Source of the DNA: Agapanthus africanus
Lineage: Eukaryota; Streptophyta; Magnoliopsida; Asparagales; Amaryllidaceae
Reading direction: 5' to 3'
Assembly (NCBI GenBank): GCA_030015575.1
Contig: CM057339.1
Coordinates: 773,404,809 to 773,468,808 of the forward strand
DNA: 64,000 nucleotides
The notes beneath the pieces are model-generated. The model had not been told where the DNA came from, made no database searches, and saw only the letters and a program-made list of their open reading frames with translations. Positions 46,061-57,092 of the stretch are shown here, piece by piece. How positions within the stretch are numbered: the stretch's first letter is position 1; every line of letters starts with the position of its first letter. The translations under genes and the position numbers were made by a program.

Positions 46061-46540
46061 TGCTGGAATGAGGAGGAATGCCGTTGTTGGTCTCCAAGCT
46101 GTAGATGTGGCCGTCGAGACTTTGAACTAGGGACTCTGCCGTGGCTCTGAGATTGATTGTCGTGTCTGAATCCTGCTGGAATGAGGAGGAACGCTGTCGT
46201 GGGTCTCCAGGCTGTAGATGTGGCCATCGAGACTTGAAACTAGGGACTTTGCCATGGCTCCGATTGGTGATGTCGCGTCCGAATCCTGCTGGAATGAGGA
46301 GGAATGCCATTGTTGTTCTCTAGGCTGTAGACATGGCCGTCGAGATTTGGAACTAGGGACTTTGCCGTGGCTCCGAGATTGATTTTCACGTATAAATCCT
46401 GCTGGAATGAGGAGGAACGCCATTGTTGTTCTCTAGGCTGTAAACATGGCCGTCGAGATTTGGAACTAGGGACTTTTCCGTGGCTCCGAGATTGATTGTC
46501 ACGTCTAAATCCTGCTGTAATGAGGAGGAACGCTGTTGGT
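46061..46540. repeat. 113-bp tandem repeat, five copies (Ogre-A)
   Basis: TGCTGGAATGAGGAGGAA or a variant recurs at 46061, 46174, 46287, 46400 and 46513, an exact 113-base period. Confidence 0.94.
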
Positions 46541-47224
46541 GATCTCTAGGCTGTCTGTGTTGACGTCGAGACCCTGAAACTAGGGATCTTCCTTTGCTTC
46601 GTTTGTTGACATTGTCTCTGCAATATTGCGACAAATGTCGAGGTTGTCTCTAGGTTGTCTATGAACCGTCGAGATTTGGAACTATGGGACTTTGCCATGG
46701 TTCCGTTATTTTGACCCTGGGGTCGTTTGTTGACGTCGCATCTGCATCCTGGTGGAGTAAGGAGAAACGCCGTTGGTAACCTCTAGGCAGTCTGTGAACC
46801 ATTGAGATTTGGAACTAGGGAACTTTGCCATGGTTCCGGGGTAGTCACTAGGCTGTCTGTGAACCGTCGAGATTTGGAACTAGGGATTTTGCCATGGCTC
46901 CATTTGTTGATGTTGCGTCTGCATCTGATTGGAGGGAGGAAAAACGCCGGTGTTGATATCTAAGTTGTCGATGTTGACGTCGAGACCCTGAAGTTAGGGA
47001 TCTTCCTTCGCTTCGTTTGTTGACATTGTGTCTGCAATATTGTGACGAATGTCGAGATTATCTCTAGGTTGTCTATGAACTGTCGAGATTTGGCTTCGCT
47101 TCGACGAAGCCTGGTGGGACGATATGGTTCCCTTCTTGTTTGTGCCCATGGATTGTATGCAGGGGTCAATGTGACCTCACCTGCAAGGCAAAAGTTTCAT
47201 TCTTTCATTTTTTTAAATTCCTTC
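46541..47224 (-). other. Ogre-A 3' region, diverged repeats, no gene
   Basis: Phrases such as GAACCGTCGAGATTTGGAAC and CCTGAAGTTAGGGATC recur irregularly and relate to the 113- and 148-bp units. No coding signal is seen. Confidence 0.6.
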
Positions 47225-47460
47225 CGCGATGCTCTATCATTTCAGCTTTTTATATCGCGAAAATCGCGATTGCCCAATCGTTTCGGCTATTTTTATTTTT
47301 TGCTCGCTGCTTTTTATTGCGAGTTACCCAATCATTTCGGCTGTTTTTGTATGCATACATTTTTACTTGCTGATTTCGTTGCAAGTTGCCCCATCATTTC
47401 GGCTATTTCATATGCATTTTTGGCTCGCTGATTTTTTATCGCGAGTGTGGAACTTGGAAT
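47225..47460. repeat. CCAATCATTTCGGCT repeats with CTCGC / GCGAG hairpins (Ogre-A)
   Basis: About four copies of the phrase occur, with hairpins CTCGC / GCGAG at 47303-47307 and 47319-47323, and at 47424-47428 and 47441-47445. It is the counterpart of 37700-37990. Confidence 0.82.
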
Positions 47461-47632
47461 CTGGTGCCAATCTCAACATCAGCATCGCTGCGACTGGAAT
47501 ATTTCCAGGAGCGAATCATCATTTGCCATGAAAGGACTTGGAATTTGATACCGATTTAGGCATCAGCATCGCTACAACTGGGATATTGTCAGGAGCGAAT
47601 CATCATATGCCTCTGTCAATGTTGAACAAAGA

Positions 47633-47849
47633 TGGCTTAGCAAATAGGGTTAGGATCCCGTTGACTAAGGCTTTTTGACTTTACGAGCCGTAAGGGTCTC
47701 ATAAAGGTATTTCTCCCTACGAGTCGTGAGGATCTCGTAGGTGTTTTTTCTCCTTAGGAATCGTAAGGATTCCTAAGTGTGTGTTCTCTTATAAGTCGTA
47801 AGGATCTTACAAGAGTGTTTTCTCCTTGCAAGTCGAGAGGACCTACAAG
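47633..47849. repeat. hairpin array H6 (Ogre-A)
   Basis: Units include CTTTACGAG / CTCATAAAG, CCTACGAG / CTCGTAGG, CTTAGGAAT / ATTCCTAAG, CTCTTATAAG / CTTACAAGAG and CTTGCAAGT / ACCTACAAG. Confidence 0.87.
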
Positions 47850-47979
47850 TGTTTGTTCACCGTGTGAGCATATCCCTAGTCGCTGGTGGGACTCTGTTAG
47901 GGAAATGTTCATTTGTGCCCGTGGATTGTATACAAGGGTCAATATTGAACCGCTTGTAGGGCAAAATTGGAGATTGTGA

Positions 47980-48198
47980 TGGCTTAAGAACAAGTTCAGA
48001 TCCCTGTAGCTTAAGGCTTTTGAACCCTATGAGCCGTGAGGGTCTCAAAGGGGAATTCTCCTTACGAGTCGTGAGGAGCTCGTAAGCGTAGTTTCTCCTT
48101 AAGAATCGTGAGGATTCCTAAGTGTATTTCTCCTTTGTGAGTTGTAAGGATCTCACGCAGGTGGTTTCTCCTTACAGGGTCGAAAGGACCTTGCAAGT
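47980..48198. repeat. hairpin array H7 (Ogre-A)
   Basis: Units include CTTAAG..CTTAAG, CTTACGAG / CTCGTAAG, CTTAAGAAT / ATTCCTAAG and CTTACAGGGT / ACCTTGCAAG. It matches H5 of Ogre-B in order. Confidence 0.82.
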
Positions 48199-48199
48199 G

Positions 48200-48565
48200 T
48201 CTTTTAACGAGATTGCGCCCTTTCGGGTTTTCACAAAACTCGCCGGTAGCCCTGCTGTTTTTACTCACGGAGCCCTTTCGGGTTTTCATCCGTGCACTTC
48301 TTGCTTGTGGACGTACCCTTTTTTTTTACGAGTCTGCGCCCTTTTGGGTTTTCACAAACATCGCTGGTAGTCCTGCTGTTTTTACTCACGGCGCCCTTTT
48401 CGGGTTTTCATCCGTGTCCATTTTGCTTGTGGACATACCTTCTTTTTTACGAGTTTGCGCCCTTTCGGATTTTCACAAACATCGCCTGTAGTCCTGCTGT
48501 TTTTACTCACGGCGCCCTTTCGGGTTTTCATTCGTGCCCATTTTGCATGTGGACATACCTTTTTT
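48200..48565. repeat. 121-bp tandem repeat, three copies (Ogre-A)
   Basis: GCGCCCTTT starts at 48215, 48336 and 48457. Each unit has a stem CACGG / CCGTG or near variant around CCCTTTCGGG. Ogre-B has one unit. Confidence 0.9.
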
Positions 48566-48723
48566 TTTCTCTTTTCTTTTACCACGTCAGCCTTGGGATG
48601 CTGCGGTCCATAGTAGTTTATAGATGTCTCGGTCAGTTGTAAGTTTTAGGACATTGCGGTCCATTGTTAGTTTAGGGACATTTCGGTCCTCTGTAGCTTT
48701 GAGGCGAAGTTTCGCCGGATGCT

Positions 48724-51700
48724 TTATGAACAAGTAGGTTTCTCCTTGATAGACCTTGTCACATAATCCAAGGGTTTTGGCACTGCTCCCGCCCCCAGCT
48801 CCTCTACGTTATCTCCTAACGCCGAGTGAGCTGCTTTGTTACTTAACGACAAATGAGCGATCATGTGGCAACTTGCCACATAATTTTCGGATTCTTCTGA
48901 CAAGTCGTCTCCCTCATCATTGTCGTTATCTTCATTCTCAAGGATGTGACTGAGGAACTCTTGAAGCGTGACTGGGGTTTGCGCCCTCTGGTTGTATTCT
49001 TTCAGCGCGTCAATATGTTTTTGCAGATCCGTGCGCTTGTCGTTAGACTGCGCGGGCTTTTTGGTCTTCTTCTTTTTCTTCGAAGACTTTGACGGCTGGG
49101 CCTGAGCATTTTGACCATTGCTATTAATTCCCGATGTTGGGCATGGTTTTAGCATCCCGGCGATGATCTCCGGCTCTGGCGGGCTTTTCCACCTGCTCAC
49201 CGGACATGTTTGAAGATCTTTCAGCATTCTTTTAATTTTTTCCGAAAGAACGACTTCCCGTGGAGCTTCCTCTATAAAAGAGCATGATGCCCCCGGCGTG
49301 TCCACCCTTTTAGAGGTGTGCTGTTGTGGCAGATTTACCTTCCAGTTTTCGGACAGCGCGAACTTGCCCTGTTGATACTGGTCTTCGACCCAATTTTTGA
49401 AGACGTAGCAGTCTTCGATCGGATGGCCCAATACTCGGTTGTAGGGGCAGTAATTGGGATCGTTGACGTTGTTCGATTGCGGTGGGTGTCTTAACTCCGG
49501 TAGAGTAATGAGCCCATTGCGCACTGCCAGTTCAAATAGTTTCCTTGTTTTATTTTGGGGAAATGAGTAAGGACGTCTCAACTTCTCATCGAGGGACTGC
49601 CGCTTGTTGCTTTGGCGAACAACCGGTCTCGGGCCACTCGGTTGTTGTTGAGCGTTGGCGACGAAGGTTGCTTTCCCTTTGCCCTTTTCATTCCAAGGCT
49701 CCGTCTTTTAAGAGGAAGGCCTGTGGCCCATCTGGTCCATTTGGGCCAGCTTGTCAATCAAGGCCTGGAAGGTGGTCGGCTTGAAGAACATCATGAATTG
49801 GGATATGGTCGCCTGCGGATCAAGGGTTCCCACAAACATGCCTACTGCAGGAGCTTCTTCTATGCTCTGTTCGCACTTCGACCATAGGTTGCGCTACCGT
49901 ATCGCATACTGAACCCATGTTTCGCCTAGTTTCACCCTGGCATTGATCAACGCCGTTATTGGGGTGCGTTCACTAGCACTCGCGAAACGCTGGGTGAATA
50001 GCAACTTCATCTCTGCGAATGTCTTGACAGAGTCATTTGAGAGTTTGGAATACCACTCGAATGTTGTCTCCGACAAGCTGCCAACGAATTAGCGAAGCAG
50101 TAGCTTATCGTCACCTCCGGTGTTGCCGCACAGAGCCCTAAATTGAGCAACATGCTGATGTGGATTTACAGTCCCCTTATATACGTGGAATTTGGGGATC
50201 GTGTATCCCGGCGGGTACTTTATTTGGTCATACCAACCCGGATAGGGTCGTCCAGTTTTAACAATTTGCCCAGCAGCTTCATTCGCCTGATGAACTCGTA
50301 TCTGCTGAGCGATGTAATCATCCAGGGAAGCTTTTGAGATGGTCTCCTCTTTGGCTGCTGAACAAGCCGGAAGAGGGTTTGGCGTCTCTGCTCGGTCGTC
50401 TTCAAGGATAATCGGAGGATCTTCAGCTGGAGGATCCGGCTGTAACATCATCCCGACCATGTCTTGGAATAAAAGGGCCATTTGTTTTATATTGGCTGCC
50501 TGTTCCACGGCCTCTTTGTTCTTTTTTTCGAGGATTCTGCGAAGAAACTCAGCATCAGTTTCTTGTTCTTGACATTGCTCTGATGACGTTTCTGGGCTGT
50601 CTTTTGGCCCTGAGGGTACGACCATCTGCGTCAACATTTCCTGGAGCTTCTGTTGTTGCTCTTGGGCCTTTATTACAGATCGCGTAAGCGGTCGATGACC
50701 TGTGGAGATACGGCTATCCTCTTTTCCGGATGCCATATAGACAGTGTGCGCCACCATGCCCCCAGACTTGGGGCATTTATATTCAGTGTTCTTGAGATTC
50801 GTCGCAGACACCGGGATTTTCTCCAACTTTCTCCTCTTGTGAGCGGTTGAGGTTGAGGGAGCCGTTGCAGTGGGCACCCAAGTAGCTGTCGTCTTCTGTG
50901 GCTTAACAGGGTGGTTCTCTTCTTGCCGAACCTTCATCTATTTCTTTCGGCGGGGATAGTCTTGATCTATCACGGAGTCCTGGACCTGTCGCCAAACTTT
51001 ATAAATTTTAGAGGACATCCGCTGAGGGGGCTGTTCCAGCTTCGCCTTTGGGGTATTCTCCATAGGTGGAGGAGATCTTTTCAGCACAGCAATTGGAGAA
51101 TTCCTGCGTACCCTGTTAAGTAGTTCAAAGCAGTTCCCAGTTGGAACAACAGTATCAACTTCCACCATTGGAGTTGGCGGAGTTAGTCCAGAAGGGGAAT
51201 TGTCCTCAGCTTTCCTCACTCGGAGCCAGTGGCGACGTCGAGCATGTCGTGCGGCCGGGATCACCTCCGCTTTTGGATCATTTTCTTCATGCCCCCTGGT
51301 TTGAGGAGAGACTGTTATTGGTGCTAGCCTATCGAAGACTGACACCCGTTGAGAGGGGGTAGTCAGTCTTGCAAAGGCATACTTTTGAACAGGGGAAACA
51401 GCCTCCATGACTTTGTCTGGAACGGGAGCTGAAACGGCCAGTCTTGTGAAGACCGACCTCTTAGCAAGAGAAGCCGCCTTGGGGAATTCAGGAGTAGGAA
51501 TGGCTAACCGCTTAGGGATAACACCTTCAGGAATTGCGGGCTTCTTCATGGGCCTATCTGAGCTTCGACCCAATCTGTTAAAAACTGAGGCAGTGGACTT
51601 AGGCGACCCGCTGAGAGGGGCCGCAGTAGTTGCAAGCCGATCAAAGACCGACTTCTTGGGAGCTTCTTGCGATGGTACAGGGGCGTTGAAGCTCGTTGGC

Positions 51701-51852
51701 GGGAGTATTGTCCCGAAGAACAATCCAGTGGTGGCCTGAGTCACCTGTTCCACCGGCATAGCGAAGATGGAGGCCGCTTGGGGCCCATAAGTCACTCCTC
51801 CGGACGGGACGGAGCGAGAATTGCAGTTGCAGTTAGTGCAGTTTGAAGCCAT
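48724..51852 (-). pseudogene. gag of Ogre-A, one frame with four stops
   Basis: The ATG at 51852 (MASNCTNCNCNSRSV) opens a single frame of 1043 codons with stops at 50938, 50086, 49891 and 49708 and no frameshift. Five xVFxRL-type motifs (SVFDRL, SVFNRL, SVFTRL, YAFARL, SVFDRL) lie at about residues 68, 89, 133, 158 and 171. A coiled, charged stretch near residues 430-490 (AEFLRRILEKKNKEAVEQAANIKQ in part) precedes a retrotransposon gag capsid block (PPGYTIPKFHVYKG, FVGSLSETTFEWYSKL, ALINARVKLGETWVQY) and CPYNRVLGHPIEDCYVFK, a zinc-like motif near residue 800. A lysine-rich tail follows. It is longer than usual chromovirus gags. Start chosen because Ogre-B has the same ATG context. Confidence 0.9.
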
Positions 51853-51981
51853 TGATCTTCTGTTTTCTGTACGGAGAAAGACACCAAATCTAAGTACCTC
51901 TAATCCACAGGCAACCATAGCAAACCGCGATTTGTTCACGAACATGACACACGAAGTGTAGAGTGGAAAGAGGAAAAGATC

Positions 51982-52001
51982 CCACCAGGCGTGCCGGAAT
52001 C
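51982..52001 (-). other. primer binding site of Ogre-A
   Basis: After the LTR end the - strand reads GATTCC then GGCACGCCTGGTGG. Similar GGCACGCC..GTGG sites follow LTRs of Tat/Ogre elements. Confidence 0.6.
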
Positions 52002-55000
52002 TGTTCACCGCTGAAAACCGGGAAGACAAACGTCTTGCCTGAATTTGGGGGCAGATGCTAATAGGTGCTATTCGTCCACCTCTCCGAAGATGCCAAGTTG
52101 ATTTATGACACCATGTATCGAAGGTTTAGACGGATGTGACCGATGTAGCAGACTTCGTCAGATTCCCTCTCGTTGAGGGGTTTTTGATTGTGGGGACGCT
52201 CTTCCCTGCAGGCGCAAGCCCCTACAGTTAATTACGCTACCGAATCGTGGTAACAACTTTCTCCTTCTCCAGAAGGTCACTTCATGTCGTGTGTGTTTGT
52301 TTTGTTTTTGGTTGCCCGTGGATTGTATACGGAGACTAATTTATGTCGTCGCCCGTAGGGTGTGGATTAGTCCAAATCCGTATCTTCTTAGATTTGGGTT
52401 TGGGGTTGGGTTTAAGGATACGTTAGTCTCATTTGAGACTAAGATCAACTTAAACGTTTGTTAAGGATACGTTAGTCTAATTTTAGACTAAGATCAACTT
52501 AACAGTTTGTTAAGAACACGTTAGTCTAATTTTAAACTAAGGTCAACTTAACCATTTGTGAAGGATACGTTAGTCTAATTTTAGACTAAGATCTACTTAA
52601 CGGGATCATTTAGATCCAACAAAAGAGCATTTGGGCTCTATTGTTCTAGTTTAGGGACTTTGCGGTCAATTACCAGTTTAAGGACATGGTGATCCAATGT
52701 TAGTTTAAGGACATCTCGGTCCAATGTTAGTTTAAAGACATCACGGTCGAGGTTAAGGACATCATAGTCCGTGAGTTTAAGGACCCCACAGTCCAATGTT
52801 AGTTTAAAGACATCACGGTCGAGGTTAAGGACATCATAGTCCGTGAGTTTAAAGACCTCACAGTCAAGGTTAAGGACATCATAGTCCGTGAAATGTGTGG
52901 TTGTCGGGACCCTTCACCTCTGTGAAGACGTTGAAGGATTACAACGACAAATATCAAAGGAGTGAAGAGATGTACCATCGAACCAGAGTTGATTGGGTGA
53001 TCTGTAGTCCAATTTATAACTAAGATCCATTAATTAGATTATGAGCACATTGGCTCAGTTAATTCTGAATTGAGGACTTATGGAAAACTTGGGCTAAGTC
53101 CAATTAAGTTTGAAATATTGGCTTTTTGGACCATTAGACATTTGTCTGGGTTCAGCCCCTCATCATTCAGCAATGCTCAAACAAGAGTTTGAGGGCTTTG
53201 GTAACATTTTTATCTTTGACTGAGCATTAAACATTATAGCTCTGAATTTTTCTCAATTCTGAGATTCAGTTGAAGGGGAGGCTTTTGCCTCTGGAAAAAT
53301 TAGCCAATTTGGCTAAAAATAGTGTTAAACACTAGAGAACAACAGTGTTAAACACTGGAAATAAAACTCTCAAATTAGTGTTAAACACTAGAAGACAACC
53401 GTGTTAAACACTAAAAATAAAATTCTCAAATTAGTGTTAAACACTAGATAGGAAGGGGTCACGTGGGGACACGTGAGGGCACCCAAAGGTGGGGCCTGAT
53501 CTCCTTTACTTTGTTCTGCAAACAAGTGTTAAGCACTTTTAATTTTCATAGCCATCACGTGTGGGCATGCGATGTGTACTCATGCCCTGATTTATTAGAA
53601 CATTTATTAGGGGTCACGTGGTAACACGTGAGAGCGCCCAAGTTAGAATCTGCCTTTGCTTTTGCTCCCTATATATTGAGGGTCACGTGGGAGAACGTGA
53701 GGCATTGCCTCAAACCTTTTTCTTCTCATTTTTTGGGGGATCTGTTTAGGGGTCACGTGGGGCTACGTGACCTTAGTTCTTTGTATGCATGTAGATCTTT
53801 CAAGTCTCTTTATTTTTAAGAATTAAATTCTCTGTAGGGTTAATCCCTAATTATGGTTTTAGAGAAATTAAATTCCTATGTATGTGAAAGAATTAAATTC
53901 TTATATAGGGTTAAACCCTAGTTCTGTCTTGGAGAAATTAAATTTCTATAACTTTGGGAGAATTAAATTCTCATATAGGGTTAAACCCTAGTTTTATCTT
54001 GAAGGAATTAAATTCCTGTGAGTTTGGGAGAATTGAATTCTCATATAGGGTTAAACCCTAGTTTTATCTTGGAGGAATTAAATTCCTGTGAATTTGGGAG
54101 AATTAAATTCTCTAAACTCAATTCTCCCTCTAAGTCTTGGATCTGCATGGCAGAATCTCAACCCGATGAGAATTAAATTCTCAACCTATGGGGAGATTTG
54201 CTTCTGCAGATTTTTAACCAGAGGAAGAACTAAGTTCTTTTTGCAGAAGAGTTAAACTCTTAGATTGAGAATTAAATTCTCTTTTTGAAGTTTTGATCAT
54301 TTTCCCCTTTCTCACCTAGGGTTTTCTTTCTTGAGAATTAAATTCTCCTTTCTTTTCTCTCTGCTATTTGCCTTTAGAAAATTTCAAGATCCCAAAATTC
54401 TATATCCCCCAAAAATTCTATCCCTTTCTTCTCCTCTTGGCTCCTATTTATAGGAGAAGGAAAAGAATCAATTTGTTTAGTAACTCTCTCATTGAAAGAT
54501 TTTGTTTGTTTTTCATAACTAATATGATCTTTTAGATCTCTCAGTGAATTTTATTCCCCATTGGATTTTTAATCCAAAAGATCTTTTATCTGTTATTCCT
54601 GGCAAATTTCAGGGAAATCTTTCCTTGTATGAAATCTTTCCATAAATTGGTGATTTTTAATCACCATTGGATTTTTAATCCAATGGTGCTCCATTTTAGA
54701 GAGCACCATCTTTTTTGTTTGGAAAGATTTAGAGAAATGTTTTCCTAGTTAGGGTCTTTGATTCCCTCTTAATTAGAATTTAATTCTATTAATTCATAGA
54801 TCTTTAGGAACCCGTCACGTGTTGGCACGTGACCCCCTGATTAAGCATTTGACCAGAATTTAATTCTGTTGTTTTAAAGAACTCAGGAATTATCATGTGT
54901 CAGCACATGATGCCCCATTGGGGTTTTTTCTTGCTATTTTATTATACCTTTAATTCTTTTCAGTGGGTTTAAAGAAAGGCTCATCACGTGTTCGCACGTG

Positions 55001-55549
55001 ACCCCACTGATTAATTATTTCCAATTATTTATTTTATTCAGTGCCTATAGGCTTTGCCTGTAAATGGTCACGTGTTTGCACGTGATGCCCGGTCACGTGA
55101 TGCCCGGTCACGTGTGGGCACGTGATGCCCGGTCACGTGTGAGCACATGATGCCTCATAACTTTTGATCCTGGATGAATTATGAGGCCCATAATATATCA
55201 AATCGAAGAATTTTTCGAGACGCTTTTGATACCATTAGAATTTAGCTGTTTCTCATTCGGGATTTTGTCAAAATGCAGCTCGGAAAATACTGGTTCGTAT
55301 TTTCTTCCTTAGATTACACGTGCATAGCATATTTGCTCATAACTTTTGATCCCGGATGAATTATGAAACCCATAATATATCAAATCGAAGGATTTTTCGA
55401 GACGCTTTCGATTCCATCAGAATTTAGCTGTTTCTCATTCGAGAGTTTGTCAAAATACAGTCCGGAAAATACTGGTTCACGTTTTCTTAAACGTATCGCT
55501 GCCATTTGATACCTTGGGTTTTTTGCGCAGAAATTTTTTGGCGGGAACA
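52002..55549 (-). repeat. 5' LTR of Ogre-A (3548 bp)
   Basis: It is near-identical to 24259-27750, with small differences: an extra GTTAAGGACATC segment near 52770-52860 and one G-box pair fewer near 54900. Ends are TGTTC..GAACA. Confidence 0.92.
54445..54452 (-). promoter_or_regulatory. TATA box in the Ogre-A 5' LTR
   Basis: The - strand TATAAATA is centred in the palindrome CTCCTAT tt ATAGGAG. The 3' LTR copy at about 26634 has changed to TATGAATA. Confidence 0.55.
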
Positions 55550-55554
55550 ACATG
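55550..55554. repeat. target site duplication ACATG, right of Ogre-A
   Basis: It is identical to 24254-24258. Confidence 0.93.
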
Positions 55555-56912
55555 GTATATAATTGCAAAGTATTGAACTTGTATGCAATTGCATGGTATT
55601 TTCATGTAAAGTGATTCTTTTTTATTTAAAAAAGTTGGAATATTTATATTATATAAAAAATTGATATTTTAGCGATATATATATATATATATATATATTT
55701 ATAAAAATAATTTAATTTATTATTTTTCTAGAAATCTCATTTTCTTAAGATATTTGTATTTTAAAATTTTTCGAGACCGAATGCTCCTTGCGGAGGTCTG
55801 CATCTCGTACTACTAAGCCTGAGGATGTGCGATAATCCACATCATCCTGAACGGGTTCCCCAAAATGGGTTGTAGCGGCGCTTTATAAAGATTTATCTAA
55901 AATACACAATCTTATAGAAAAAGGTTTTAATAGTAAAAGGTATTTATATGTAAATTCGTATTCCCGTATTCTATATTTCCGAAAGATATTGTGTTATGTT
56001 GCATATGAGTGTTGTGAGCAGGTAGGTCATTACCTCATGATCTATTTAAATGTATAGCAAGAAATATGATATTTAATGTCAAAACTAAACTACATGGTAT
56101 TTTACTGAAAAAGTACGATAAAAATTATAATATGAAATATTTTGCTATGAAACTTGTTCATGATGTTTTTTTAATGTTTAATAGTCAAGATGTAAGAGTT
56201 TGGTATGTTTGTAATTAAGAAAATTGGGACTTTTTAAAGAAAACCGAATCGGAAGTCGGATTAACTCCGCTTCCGTCGGGTTTTAGAAATACGAGTTTTA
56301 AGAATAGAGAATAGAAGAGGGAGGAGGGAATTACTGGCTTTTGGTTTAGAGGAGAGGAAGAAGGAGTGGAAGTAGGTACCGGTGCGTCGTTTCGTCGCCG
56401 GGAGCTCCTAGGATCGTCGTCGGAAGTTCGCCGGAGCTTCGCCCTTCGCTAACTCCACTTGTACACTAGAGTTCTAGAGGATTTTCTTGAGAGTTTTGGA
56501 CAGAGATTTGGGGTGAGGGGGTGTGAATTTGAGTGGTATTTATAGGAAAAACTAGGGTTAGGATAGATGAAAGGGTGTGGAAAAAAAAGTATATAATTTT
56601 TGCATTAAAAAGAGTTTTAATTTGATTTTAATCCTCTGTAATAATGTAAGGGTTTTAAAGTGTACAGGGGTTTCAAGAAGGCAAAGAGGCACAGGATTTC
56701 AGAAGAGAACTTAGCGGTCCGACTCAGTTGGACCGGCGCAGCCGTCCCGAGTCGGCCGAGTCGGGCGGTTCTCCGCTGCCACGTGTCCATCGACGTTTGG
56801 TTATTCTCCTGGGACAGTTTGTTTTATATGTGACTTTTGGTTTTTACGAGTTATGTACATGTAGACCCTTGGACTTCTAAAAATTTGAAAGAAAACTAAT
56901 AAAAAATAATGT

Positions 56913-56982
56913 GGCTAATAGGATTTGAACTCTGATGCTTAGGTTCAGAGTGCAAGGTCTTACCAATGAGCTACAAGCTCCT
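56913..56982 (-). other. tRNA-like segment in the Tekay 5' LTR
   Basis: It is the counterpart of 17780-17850, with GTAGCTCATTGGTAAGA intact and GAGTTCAAATCCTA changed by one base in the B-box side. Confidence 0.6.
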
Positions 56983-57087
56983 TCTTGCTATTAAAAAGCA
57001 AACCAAATACTTATAGTACTCACAGGAAATGTAAATACTCCAAGTATACATTAACTTTAAATCAAATTTATGTACACAAGAAATGGA

Positions 57088-57092
57088 GTTGT
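57088..57092. repeat. target site duplication GTTGT, left of the solo LTR
   Basis: It is identical to 59127-59131. Confidence 0.88.

Larger units (their letters stand above)
24259..55549 (-). mobile_element. Ogre-A: Tat/Ogre-like giant with gag but no pol
   Basis: LTRs at 24259-27750 and 52002-55549 have TGTTC..GAACA ends and are bounded by ACATG. Without the nested Ogre-B the element is about 16 kb. On the - strand the order is 5' LTR, PBS, a gag of 1043 codons, then about 5.6 kb of tandem repeats and hairpin arrays, then the 3' LTR. No protease, RT, RNase H or integrase motif was found. Long gag, GGCACGCC-type PBS and a repeat-rich 3' region are features of the Tat/Ogre lineage. It would need enzymes from an autonomous relative. 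Confidence 0.88.
55555..57092 (-). repeat. 5' LTR of the Tekay element, second segment
   Basis: It matches 16409-17960 of the 3' LTR. It stops at GGAGTTGT where the solo copia LTR begins. The missing last bases (TGCA) are at 59132-59135. Confidence 0.92.
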
